From: Planctomycetota bacterium
GTDB lineage: Bacteria; Planctomycetota; J058
Direction of reading: 5' to 3'
NCBI GenBank assembly: GCA_019636275.1
Contig: JAHBXY010000020.1
Coordinates: 1-64,000, forward strand
DNA length: 64,000 bases
The notes under the pieces are model-generated. The model was not told the DNA's origin. It saw only the letters and a program-made list of their open reading frames with translations, and did no database searches. Of the stretch, positions 8,903 to 16,588 are shown one piece after another; within the stretch, counting starts at the first letter, position 1, and each line of letters opens with the position of its first letter. The position numbers were made by a program, and so were the translations under genes.

Positions 8903-11012
8903 TCAGGGCGAGGTCGAGGCGCGCCGCCGCGTCGAGCGGGGCGGCCAGGGCGCGGTCGAGGTCGCCCGCGCGCAGCCACAGCCAGGCCGCCAGCGTCGGG
9001 TCGGCCGCGGCGCTGGCGCGCTCGACGGCGGCGCGGGCGTCAGTCGAGGCGGCTGCAGGCCAGGTGAAGCGCCCAGGCGGCGGCGCGTGAAGGCGGGCGC
9101 GGCGTCGGCGCCGGCGCGCTTCGGCGATATCCGGTCGCGCGGCGGGTCGGCCAGGCGCCGCGGGTCGCGGTCGAGGCCGCGCCGCAAGGCGCGGACGTCG
9201 GCGGCGAGCTCGAGCTGCTCGACGGCGCGGGTCGTGGCCTCGACCTCGTCGGTCAGCCGCGCCAGGGCGCCCCTGGCGACGTCCGACCCGCGCGCCTGGC
9301 GCAGCACGCGCACGGCCTGCGCCACGCCGCCGCCCGGAGCGCCCGGAGCGCTTGAAGCGTCCGGAGCGTCGCCGCCGGCGGCGAGCGCCGCGCGCAGGTC
9401 CGCGACCACCTCGCGCGCCGCCGCCCGCTCCTGCGCTCGCGCCGGATCGTCGGGCTCGCCCGCGTCCGCCTCGAGGAGCAGCGCGCGGTGCCGCGCCAGC
9501 CCCTCGGTCGTGCCGGCCACCTCGCGCTCGGCGCGCCACTCGGGCCAGCGGCGCACGACCCAGGCGCCGCCGCCGACGAGGACGACCGCGGCCAGGCTGG
9601 CCGCCACCAGGGCCAGGCGGCCGGGGCCGAGCGTCCGGCGCAGGCGCTCCCAGCGCCCGATCGGGCGGGCGCTCACGGGCCGGCCGGCGGCGAGCGCGGC
9701 CAGGTCGTCGGCGAGCGCGGCGGCGCTCGGGTAGCGCAGGTCGCGGTCGCGGGCGAGGGCGCGCTCGAGCACGGCGCGGGCGTCGGGGCCCAGGTCCGGC
9801 GGGAAGGTCGGCGCCGCGTGGAGCACGAGGTCGAACAGGGCCACCGAGCTCTCGGCGTAGAACGGGTAGGTGCCGGTGGCCAGGCGGAAGAGCATGACGC
9901 CGAGCGCGTAGACGTCGATCCGCCCGTCGACGCCCTCCTCGCCGCGCACGACCTCGGGCGCCATGTAGAGCGGCGTGCCCAGGAGGTCGCCCTGCTGCGT
10001 GATCCGCGTCGCGCGGCCGGCGACGTGCGCCAGGCCGAAGTCGGCGATCCGCGGCGCGCCCGCCGCGTCGAGGAGCACGTTGCCCAGCTTGAGGTCGCGG
10101 TGGACGATCCCGCGCGCGTTCATGTAGGCCACGCCGCGCGCGACGGCCTCGAGCAGGCGCGCGGCCTCGGCGACCGGCAGGGGGCCCTGCCGCGCCAGGT
10201 GCTCGAGGGTCTCGCCCTCGACGAAGTCCATGGTCAGGTAGGGGCGCCCGTCGGGCAGGCGGCCGGCGTCGTAGACGCGGACGACGCCCGGGTGGTCGAG
10301 GCTGGCCAGGACCTCGCCCTCGCGCTGGAAGCGGCGCAGGCCGTCGGGGTCCTGCTCGAGGTCGGCGGCCATGACCTTGATCGCGACGACCCGCTCGGCG
10401 ACCTCGACGTGCCGCGCGCGCAGGACGACGCCCATGGCGCCGCGCGAGATCTCCCGCTCGACCTCGTAGGCGCCCACGCGCTCGCCCGGGAGGAGGCCCC
10501 CGTCCTTGCGCGGGGCGCCCCCGCCGCGCGCGGCGTCGCTCCCGGGCAGGGGCAGGGTCCCCGCCGGCCGCTCGCTGCCGGGCAGCGCCACCGTGGCGGC
10601 GCGGCCGCCGAACGACGACGTCCCCCCCCGCGTCGGCGGAGATCGGAAGAGCGTCGTCGGGGGCGCGGGGGCTGCCGCGGCGCGACCGTCGGCGGGGACC
10701 TCGGGGGCGCGCGGCGTGACGGCGCGCGGTCGGCCGCAGCCTGGCAGGCGACGCGCCGGGGGCGGGGCCGGGCAGGGCGCAGAAGCGGCGCGCGCAGCCC
10801 TCGCAGGCGACGACGAAGCGCAGGAGCTCGGCCAGGGCCGCGTCGACGCTCGGCCGGTCGAGCGCGCCGGTCTCGACCAGGGCGCGCGCCAGGGCCCCGC
10901 TGCGCGGGGCCGCGCTCGAGCACAGCCGCCCCGCCCGGCGCAGGCGCGCCTCGTCGAGGACGCCGCGGCCGAGCAGGAGCGCGGCGAGGTCCGCGTCCTC
11001 GTAGGGCACCAC
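8903..11012 (-). CDS. Ser/Thr protein kinase, kinase and membrane part (frame-broken gene)
   Basis: PknB-type (Hanks) kinase. The GTG start at 11012 opens a helical N-terminal domain (LLLGRGVLDEARLRRAGRL; LVETGALDRPSVDAALAELL) similar to the N-terminus of the kinase at 22602-23891. Around 10740-10640 the frame shifts near an adapter remnant, after which the kinase domain is clear: SRGAMGVVLRARHVE glycine loop, VVAIKVMA lysine, IVHRDLKLGNVL catalytic loop, IADFGLAHV, LYMAPEVV. A single membrane helix follows (LVAASLAAVVLVGGGAWVV, about 9.57-9.62 kb), then a helical region that loses frame near 9.13 kb. The catalytic part should be cytoplasmic and the C-terminal repeats outside. A -10 TATCCT lies 6 nt upstream of the GTG. 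All key catalytic residues are present. Confidence 0.75.
10640..10657. other. Illumina adapter remnant in the assembly
   Basis: AGATCGGAAGAGCGTCGT matches 18 consecutive bases of the universal TruSeq adapter (read as ACGACGCTCTTCCGATCT on the minus strand). It translates to the familiar artefacts TTLFRS and DALPIS in the two minus frames and lies where the kinase N-terminus changes frame. It is technical, not biological. Confidence 0.92.
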
Positions 11013-11018
11013 GCCAAG

Positions 11019-11024
11019 AGGATA
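11019..11024 (-). promoter_or_regulatory. -10 box (TATCCT) of the kinase gene
   Basis: TATCCT on the minus strand ends 6 nt before the GTG start at 11012, so the transcript would be leaderless. It also separates the kinase from the upstream operon whose last stop is at 11046. Confidence 0.45.
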
Positions 11025-11045
11025 GTCGAACGGGCGCCGCGCCGC

Positions 11046-11807
11046 CTACTCGAGCCCGAGCGCCGCGTCCTTGGCGCGCTGCTGGGCGAGGTAGCGGCCG
11101 ATCAGCGCCCCCTGCGTGATCATGGCCCAGGCCACCGGGGCGTAGAGGAGGAAGGCGAGGAAGCCGCCGATCATGTTCGTCACGAAGCAGTAGATGAACA
11201 GGAGGAAGTAGTCGCCCGGGCGCGTGCTGATGCGGCGCCACAGCGCCCGGACGCGCAGCGCCGCGAGCGGCGAGCCGGTCTCGACCAGCTCCATCTCGAT
11301 CGCCGGCAGGACGTACTGCAGCCCGAGCGACCCGGCGAGGACGCCCACGTAGGCCACGGCCCCCGCGATGGCGAAGAACGGGCCGAGCCGCCCCGACGTG
11401 AGCAGGTCGACGGCCGCGCCGCCGCCCAGGAGGAGCCCCGCGGCGGTGAACAGGACGAGCGCCAGGAGGAGCATGGCGCCGAACACGCGCGCGCCGTCGG
11501 CCAGGAGGGCCCCGGGGTCGTCCCACTCCGGCATGGGCGTGGCGCCGGGGGCGCGCCGCTGCTGGCGGGCGACCCGCAGCTTGTAGCCCATGGCCGCGAC
11601 CATGGGCAGGAGGAGGCAGGAGAAGAGCAGGCAGCCGGTGCAGATGACCAGCTTCACGACCCAGTTCGGGTCCTGGAACATCCAGCCGAAGACCTCGCTG
11701 AGGTCCTCGGCGGCCTGGCGCGGGCGCTCGACGAGCGCCTCGCCGCAGTGCGGGCACTTGGCCGCGTCCGGGGCGATGGGCTCGTGGCAGTAGGTGCAGG
11801 GAGTCAC
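11046..11807 (-). CDS. Zinc-ribbon DUF4013-like integral membrane protein
   Basis: 253 residues. An N-terminal zinc ribbon (CTYCHEPIAPDAAKCPHCGE, residues 4-23) is followed by about five or six membrane segments, including VVKLVICTGCLLFSCLLLPM, AMLLLALVLFTAAGLLLGG, FFAIAGAVAYVGVLAGS and YFLLFIYCFVTNMIGGFLAF. The order resembles DUF4013 membrane proteins, whose function is unknown. The GTG start at 11807 overlaps the stop of the RsbW-like gene (GTGA), so it is translationally coupled as the last gene of the RsbU-STAS-CpaF-RsbW operon. A role as a membrane partner of that signalling set is inferred from position only. Confidence 0.72.
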   Translation of the reverse strand: MTPCTYCHEPIAPDAAKCPHCGEALVERPRQAAEDLSEVFGWMFQDPNWVVKLVICTGCLLFSCLLLPMVAAMGYKLRVARQQRRAPGATPMPEWDDPGALLADGARVFGAMLLLALVLFTAAGLLLGGGAAVDLLTSGRLGPFFAIAGAVAYVGVLAGSLGLQYVLPAIEMELVETGSPLAALRVRALWRRISTRPGDYFLLFIYCFVTNMIGGFLAFLLYAPVAWAMITQGALIGRYLAQQRAKDAALGLE

Positions 11808-12235
11808 GCGGTGCGCTGCCTCCGCAGGGTGATCCGGTTGCGGTCGGCGTCGCGGTCGAGGCGCACCTCGTCGAACAGGCCGACGAGGAGCAGGAGGCCG
11901 CGCCCGCCGTCGCCCTCGTCGTCGAGCGGGTCGCGCGCCTGGGCCCGGGCGATCGCGCCCTCGAGGTCGAAGGGCTCGCCGCTGCTGAGGACCGTGACGC
12001 GGACCTCCTCGTCGCGCACGTCGAGGCGCACGTCGACCTGCCCGTCGCGGCCGCCGCGCTCGTGCTCGCAGACGTTGGCCACGAGCTCCGCGACGCCGAG
12101 GGTCAGGTCGTGGCGCAGCTCGCCCGGGAGACCGAGCGCGCGCATGGCGACCTCGAGCAGGTCGTTGAGCACGCGCACGGCGGCGAGGCCGACGCCGATG
12201 CGCAGCTCGAGGAAGCTGACGGCCGCCCCGGTCAC
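11804..12235 (-). CDS. RsbW/SpoIIAB-like anti-sigma factor Ser kinase
   Basis: 143 residues with a GHKL ATPase fold. The N box is LTLGVAELVANVCEHERGG and the glycine-rich G1/G2 region is DDEGDGGRGLLLLVGLFDEV. Such kinases bind and inhibit a sigma factor or another target and phosphorylate a STAS anti-sigma-antagonist. The STAS protein at 13614-13991 and the PP2C phosphatase at 13996-15033 in the same operon would be its substrate and the phosphatase that reverses it. The GTG start at 12235 overlaps the CpaF stop by GTGA; the frame runs further upstream but that part is antisense-like sequence inside cpaF. No sigma factor gene is adjacent. Confidence 0.8.
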   Translation of the reverse strand: MTGAAVSFLELRIGVGLAAVRVLNDLLEVAMRALGLPGELRHDLTLGVAELVANVCEHERGGRDGQVDVRLDVRDEEVRVTVLSSGEPFDLEGAIARAQARDPLDDEGDGGRGLLLLVGLFDEVRLDRDADRNRITLRRQRTA

Positions 12236-13617
12236 CCCGGCCCCCCGAGCACCTCCGGCGGCAGCTCGATCCCGGCCCGGTGGAAGCGCTCCCCGTGCCG
12301 CGTCGCGCCCGCGCGGCGGAAGGCGCCCGTGGCGCGCCCGTCGCGGTAGCCGGTGTGGTCGAACACGAAGACGTCGTTGAAGCGCACCTCGCCGGCGGCG
12401 TCGCGCCAGGGCTCGCACACGCGCACGACCTTGCGCTGGCCGTCGGCGAAGCGGGCCAGGAGCACGAGCACGTCGAGCGAGTCGACGACCATGCGCCGGA
12501 GCGAGGTCTCGGACAGGCCCAGGTTGCCGAAGAGCGCGATCGTCACCGCGCGCTCGATCAGGTCGCCGGGCGACGTGGCGTGGATCGTCGTCATGGAGCC
12601 GTCGTGGCCGCAGCGCATGGCCTGGAGCACGTCGAGCATCTCGGCGCCGCGCGCCTCGCCGACGACGATCCGGTCGGCGCGCATGCGCAGCGCCTCGCGC
12701 ACGAGGTCGCGGATCGACACCTCGCCGCGCTTCTCCAGGTTCTCGGTGCGCGCCTGCAGGCGCACGACGTGGGCGTGGCTGCGCGAGAGGTCGAGCTCGG
12801 CCAGCTCCTCGATCGTCACGATCCGCTCGTGGCTGGGCACCTGCGAGGCGAGCACGTTGAGCGTCGTCGTCTTGCCCGAGGCCGACGGCCCGCCGATGGC
12901 CACGTTCAGGCGCGCCTTGACGCAGGCGCCCAGGTAGAAGGCCATCTCGGGGATCATGCTGCCGCAGGAGATCAGGTCCTCGATCTGCTGGAAGACGGCG
13001 CCGTACTTGCGGATCGTCAGCACGGGGCCGTCGAGGGCGATCGGGGGGAGGATCGCGTGGACGCGCGACCCGTCGGGCATGCGGCCGTCGAGGGTCGGCG
13101 ACTGGAAGTCGATCCGCCGGTCCATGCGCTCGGCGATCTTGCGGATCAGGTGCGTGAGGTGGCTCGAGTCGCGGAAGCGCACGTCGGTGAGCTCGATGCG
13201 CCCGTCGCGCTCGACGCGCACCTGCTCGGGGCCGTTGACCATGATCTCGGAGACGCGCGGGTCGTCGAGGAAGGGCTGGAGCGGGCCGGTGCCGAGGACG
13301 TCGAGGACGATCACGCGCGCGACGTGCTCGACGTCGGCCGGCGACGGGCGCGGCTCGAAGCGGCGGGCGGTCTCGAGGACGATCACGCGCGCGTCGTCCT
13401 CGAGGCGGCGCCGGGCGTCGGCGCCGGCGGGCAGGCCGCGCGGGGCGAGCCAGGCGATGAACCGCGGGAAGGCGGCCTCCTCCAGGTGCGCGCGGACCGA
13501 GCTGTAGGCGGCGCGGCGCACGGGGGTCGAGCGCTCGAGCAGCTTGATGCGCCGCTCGACCTCCTCGATGTCGACCAGGTCGGCGTCGTCCGCCGGGGTG
13601 GCGCGGTCCGCGCTCAT
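12232..13617 (-). CDS. cpaF: CpaF/TadA-type secretion ATPase
   Basis: 461-residue hexameric P-loop ATPase of the type II/IV secretion superfamily, normally powering Tad/Flp pili. Visible motifs: an N-terminal domain with FLDDPRVSEIMVNGPEQV, FQSPTLDGRMPDGSRVHAI, Walker A GPSASGKTTT near residue 243, the Asp box EELAELDL, Walker B with MRADRIVVGEARG, and the His box DGSMTTIHA. Its ATG overlaps the STAS stop (ATGA) and its stop overlaps the RsbW-like start. No pilin, TadB/C, CpaB or secretin gene occurs in the window, so here it sits inside a partner-switching cassette rather than a pilus operon. Family certain; partner machine unknown. Confidence 0.88.
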   Translation of the reverse strand: MSADRATPADDADLVDIEEVERRIKLLERSTPVRRAAYSSVRAHLEEAAFPRFIAWLAPRGLPAGADARRRLEDDARVIVLETARRFEPRPSPADVEHVARVIVLDVLGTGPLQPFLDDPRVSEIMVNGPEQVRVERDGRIELTDVRFRDSSHLTHLIRKIAERMDRRIDFQSPTLDGRMPDGSRVHAILPPIALDGPVLTIRKYGAVFQQIEDLISCGSMIPEMAFYLGACVKARLNVAIGGPSASGKTTTLNVLASQVPSHERIVTIEELAELDLSRSHAHVVRLQARTENLEKRGEVSIRDLVREALRMRADRIVVGEARGAEMLDVLQAMRCGHDGSMTTIHATSPGDLIERAVTIALFGNLGLSETSLRRMVVDSLDVLVLLARFADGQRKVVRVCEPWRDAAGEVRFNDVFVFDHTGYRDGRATGAFRRAGATRHGERFHRAGIELPPEVLGGPG

Positions 13618-13991
13618 GACGCCAGCCCGCCCAGGGCGTCCTCGCGGCTGGCGGCGACGCCCATGACCCGGTTCAGCTTGGTGATGTCGAACACGCGCTG
13701 GATGCTCGGGCTGAGGCCGAAGAACACGATCTTGCCGCCCTGCGGGCGCAGCTTGCGCAGGAGCTGCACGAACTCGTTGAGGCCGGCGGAGTCGATCTGC
13801 TCGAGGTGCGTGGCATCGATCAGGAGCTCGCGCGCGCCGGCCTCGACGGCGCGCGTGAGCTCGTCGCGGAGCTGCGGGCAGACGTCGGCGTAGACGCGCC
13901 CCTTGAGGGCGAGCTCGGCCCGCGCCGCCCCGTCCGGGGCGCTGGCGAGCGGGCGGCGCTCGAAGGTGGCCAGGGGTTCGCTGGAAGGCAT
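13614..13991 (-). CDS. STAS-domain anti-sigma factor antagonist (RsbV/SpoIIAA-like)
   Basis: 125 residues of one STAS domain. The phosphoacceptor motif is EQIDSAGLNEFVQLL, with the Ser directly after Asp as in SpoIIAA. The preceding strand ELLIDATHL and the later GGKIVFFGLSPSIQRVFDIT are typical. In such modules the unphosphorylated form releases the kinase's target. It lies 4 nt after the RsbU-like phosphatase stop and overlaps cpaF (ATGA), giving a coupled set with the kinase at 11804-12235. Confidence 0.85.
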   Translation of the reverse strand: MPSSEPLATFERRPLASAPDGAARAELALKGRVYADVCPQLRDELTRAVEAGARELLIDATHLEQIDSAGLNEFVQLLRKLRPQGGKIVFFGLSPSIQRVFDITKLNRVMGVAASREDALGGLAS

Positions 13992-13995
13992 CCGG

Positions 13996-15033
13996 TCAGC
14001 TCCCTGTCAGCTCGATGGCGAGCACGGTGACGTCGTCCTCGGGGCGCCCCTCGTCGTCGAGGGTGATCGCCGCGCCGAGCGCGCCCCCGAGCTGGTCCAT
14101 GAGCTCGAGGTCGCGGTGGCGGGCGAGCTGGTCGACGAAGCCGGCCAGGTAGCCGGGCTCGGCGCCGTCGCTGTAGAGGAACACGCGGTCGCCGGGCGCC
14201 AGCGCGACCTCGTGGGTCTCGTAGCGCTCGGGGTCGACGCCCAGGAGCAGGTCCGAGCCGCCGAGGGCGGCCGGCTCGCCGCCGGGGGGCAGGCGCACGG
14301 GCAGCGGGTGGCCGGCGTTGGCGAGCCTGAGCGTGCGGCGCGGCAGGTCGAGCAGCGCGTAGCAGAAGGCCGCCGTCGGGGCCTCGTCGAGGTCGGCGTC
14401 GCGGAGGACCTGATCGAGCTCGGCCACGACCTCTCCCGGGTCGCGCAGGGCGCCCGCGGCGTCGACCGGCCGGAAGGCCGAGCGCAGGAGCACGGTCAGC
14501 AGGGCCGCGCGCACGCCGTGGCCCACGGCGTCGAGGGTGTAGAGGGCCAGGTGGTCGGGGTCGAGCCAGCGCGCCTCGTAGCTGTCGCCCGAGACGAACT
14601 CGCGCGGCAGGTAGGCCGACGCGAAGCGCACCCCGGGGCGCTCGAGCTCCGTCAGGCGCGGCAGGAAGCTCCGCTGCAGGCGCGCCGCCAGGCGCAGGTC
14701 GCGCTCGAGCGCCTCCGTCTGGCGGTCGAGCGCGTCGCGCGCCTCTTCGAGGCGCAGGCGCGAGCGGAAGCGGGCCACGGCCGTCTGCAGGCGCACGCGC
14801 GCCTCGGCCGGCGCGCGCGGGTCGAGCACCTCGAGGGCGCCCGCCTCGAGCGCGGCCGCGCGCTCCTCGGGCGTGCCGGCCATGACGGCGATCACGCCCA
14901 GCCGCTCCTCGATCGTGTAGGCCTCGAGGACCTCCGGCGCCGGGTCGATCAGCACCACGACCTCGGGGAACGCGTCGACCTCCTCGAGGTCGGCGCGGAG
15001 CTCCGGCGGGATCTCCAGGGCGGGGCCGGTCAC
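13996..15033 (-). CDS. RsbU-like PP2C Ser phosphatase with degenerate receiver domain
   Basis: 345 residues. Residues about 10-100 look like a receiver-type fold without the usual acidic pocket (FPEVVVLIDPAPEVLEAYTI, GALEVLDPRAPAEARVRL), then a coiled coil (residues 105-150) and a SpoIIE/RsbU PP2C domain: REFVSGDSYEA, LYTLDAVGHGVRAALLTVLL, LANAGHPLPVRLPPGG, RVFLYSDGAEP, PEDDVTVLAIEL. Metal-binding Asp residues are in the expected places. It probably dephosphorylates the STAS protein encoded next. GTG 15033 is chosen because a TAGGCT -10 box ends 8 nt upstream; the longer frame to 15258 runs into the neighbouring gene. First gene of the operon. Confidence 0.83.
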   Translation of the reverse strand: MTGPALEIPPELRADLEEVDAFPEVVVLIDPAPEVLEAYTIEERLGVIAVMAGTPEERAAALEAGALEVLDPRAPAEARVRLQTAVARFRSRLRLEEARDALDRQTEALERDLRLAARLQRSFLPRLTELERPGVRFASAYLPREFVSGDSYEARWLDPDHLALYTLDAVGHGVRAALLTVLLRSAFRPVDAAGALRDPGEVVAELDQVLRDADLDEAPTAAFCYALLDLPRRTLRLANAGHPLPVRLPPGGEPAALGGSDLLLGVDPERYETHEVALAPGDRVFLYSDGAEPGYLAGFVDQLARHRDLELMDQLGGALGAAITLDDEGRPEDDVTVLAIELTGS

Positions 15034-15041
15034 GGGGGTAG

Positions 15042-15047
15042 AGCCTA
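15042..15047 (-). promoter_or_regulatory. -10 box (TAGGCT) of the Rsb/CpaF operon
   Basis: TAGGCT on the minus strand, 8 nt before the GTG at 15033; predicts a leaderless transcript for the five-gene operon. Confidence 0.45.
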
Positions 15048-15139
15048 CTGGCTCGGCCCCGCGCGCGCGACGGTGGTGCGCGGGAGGAGCGGGAGGTCCG
15101 CGGCGGCGGACGGCCCCCGGGCCTCGCGCGCCGCAAAGG

Positions 15140-15763
15140 CTAAGCGGCTCGCAGGTCCACGAAGTTCGCGTGCCGGGGGAGGGCGCCGACCGCCGCCTCG
15201 ACCCAGGCGGGTAGCGCCCCATAGACCTTCCGCAGCTGGCCGTCCTCCGTGCGGGCACAGAGCCGCGCCTCGACCCCCTCGATCGAGTTGTCGAAGACGT
15301 ACACCCGGTCCGCGATCCGGGTCGCGGCCGAGAGGTTCGCCATCGACCGCCCGTAGCGTCCGAGGATCTTCTCGATCGGGACGGTGTGGCCGCCTTGCAT
15401 CACGCGGCCGGCCACGCGCGCGGCGTTGATCCGGGGGTCGTCGGTGCCGATGAAGAAGACCCTGACGAAGTAGCCCTGGGCCTTCGCGCGCCTGAGGAAG
15501 TCGACCTTGTCGGGGGCGGAGAACACGGTCTCGAACGCGATGCCGGCGCCCTGGCGCAGGAGCTCCTCACGACGCGCCGTCACCCAACGCGCCGCGTCGA
15601 GCACCGCCCGGGGGGAGTTCCAGTCGCCGAAGCGATCCCTGGCGACGTCGTCGGGGTTCAGGTACTCGACCCCTTGGCTCCAGTGGTCGGCCCGCAGCCG
15701 GGACGTCACCGTCGTCTTCCCGGCCCCGTTCGGGCCGGCGATCACGAGCAGGACGGGCTTCAC
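15140..15763 (-). CDS. Zeta-toxin-like P-loop kinase
   Basis: 207 residues. Walker A is IAGPNGAGKTTVTSRL near the N-terminus; downstream elements (NPDDVARD, GIAFETVFSAPDKVDFLRRA, VFFIGTDDPRINAARVAGRV, GGHTVPIEKILGRYGRS, YVFDNS) match zeta toxin / UDP-GlcNAc-kinase-like proteins, including the G-H-x-(V/I)-P and R-Y sites of that family. The GTG at 15763 overlaps the stop of a small upstream gene (GTGA), a typical antitoxin-toxin coupling. Toxins of this family phosphorylate cell-wall precursors, but many chromosomal homologues are uncharacterised and may act on other small molecules. Family call firm; toxicity inferred. Confidence 0.75.
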   Translation of the reverse strand: MKPVLLVIAGPNGAGKTTVTSRLRADHWSQGVEYLNPDDVARDRFGDWNSPRAVLDAARWVTARREELLRQGAGIAFETVFSAPDKVDFLRRAKAQGYFVRVFFIGTDDPRINAARVAGRVMQGGHTVPIEKILGRYGRSMANLSAATRIADRVYVFDNSIEGVEARLCARTEDGQLRKVYGALPAWVEAAVGALPRHANFVDLRAA

Positions 15764-15978
15764 CGCCTCGAGTCCGGTGCCGATGGGACGGGCGCCGACG
15801 GTGGCGTCGCGAGCCGGGCCAGGGCCTCGGACCGAAGCGCCTCGATCTCGGCGCGGAGCCGCGCAAGCGCCCTGCGGTGCTCCTCGGCCACCCCCGCGAA
15901 CGCCTCCCGGGTGAGCGCCTGCAGCTGTTCGTCGGTGGGCTCGAATTCGGCGTCGCCGAAGTTGGGCTGCTGGACCAT
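15760..15978 (-). CDS. Small helical protein, probable partner/antitoxin of the zeta-like kinase
   Basis: 72 residues, acidic at the N-terminus and strongly helical (FEPTDEQLQALTREAFAG, RRALARLRAEIEALRSEALA), with a Pro/Ala tail. The ATG at 15978 lies 6 nt after a TACGGT -10 box, and its stop overlaps the start of the zeta-like gene (GTGA). No DNA-binding motif is evident, so it would resemble a direct-binding epsilon-type inhibitor rather than a repressor. No family name recognised; antitoxin role inferred from position and size. Confidence 0.6.
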   Translation of the reverse strand: MVQQPNFGDAEFEPTDEQLQALTREAFAGVAEEHRRALARLRAEIEALRSEALARLATPPSAPVPSAPDSRR

Positions 15979-15984
15979 ACCTAC

Positions 15985-16013
15985 ACCGTACCGCGCCGCC
16001 GGGCAGGGGTCCA
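15985..16013 (-). promoter_or_regulatory. Promoter of the zeta-like module
   Basis: On the minus strand a -35-like TGGACC (16013-16008) and a -10 TACGGT (15990-15985) are separated by 17 nt. The -10 ends 6 nt before the ATG at 15978, so the transcript should be leaderless. Confidence 0.4.
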
Positions 16014-16145
16014 GCCAAGCAGGGGCCTCCTCACGCCGCGCGGAAGCTCTCGACTGCGATGCCTGGGATGTCGAGGGCGGCTCGACGCGCAGTTCGTTCT
16101 CAGGGGTTGCCTCGGAACAGCCCGAAACGGAGCTGACCAACCACT

Positions 16146-16529
16146 TCAGGTCTCGAGGTCGCGAGATCGCGGGCGCTCTCCGGCGGTCCGACCGCCTTCG
16201 CGGGGTGTCGCTGGCGTTCCGTTCGGGCGGCGCCCCTGCTGCTCGGACCCGGAGCGCGGGCGCTTCTTCCGCGCCCGCGTGCCGAGGAGGTGTCCGACGG
16301 CGGCGCGCTCGAGGTCGGGATCGAAGTCCACTCCGCTATCCGCCATCGCCGTGGCGTACTCCGCGATCGCAGCTCGCCGCGCGGTGCGGCGGTGGGCGTC
16401 GAGCCAACGTTCGATGACCTCGCGGGCGATCTCCGTCGCGGGCCGCCCCTCCTGCACGGCGACGCCGTGCAAGTGAGCGTGCAGATCCTGGCTCAGCGTG
16501 ATGTGCAGGCGTTTCGTGGCCCTGGCCAT
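16146..16529 (-). CDS. Ribbon-helix-helix DNA-binding protein (antitoxin-like)
   Basis: 127 residues. The N-terminal 50 residues fit a CopG/Arc-type ribbon-helix-helix: strand KRLHITLSQDL, then two helices with EGRPATEIAREVIERWLDAH. The rest is a basic, Arg/Gly-rich tail without recognisable domain. A good ribosome site (GGGAGG, 5-6 nt upstream) fixes the ATG at 16529. It could be an antitoxin or a repressor; no matching PIN or RelE toxin gene is adjacent, although the zeta-like module follows on the same strand about 170 nt downstream. Confidence 0.68.
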   Translation of the reverse strand: MARATKRLHITLSQDLHAHLHGVAVQEGRPATEIAREVIERWLDAHRRTARRAAIAEYATAMADSGVDFDPDLERAAVGHLLGTRARKKRPRSGSEQQGRRPNGTPATPREGGRTAGERPRSRDLET

Positions 16530-16588
16530 GGCAGCCTCCCTGCCATGGTGGCACGGCAGACGAGGGAGGCCAGCCATGGTCTCTCGCG

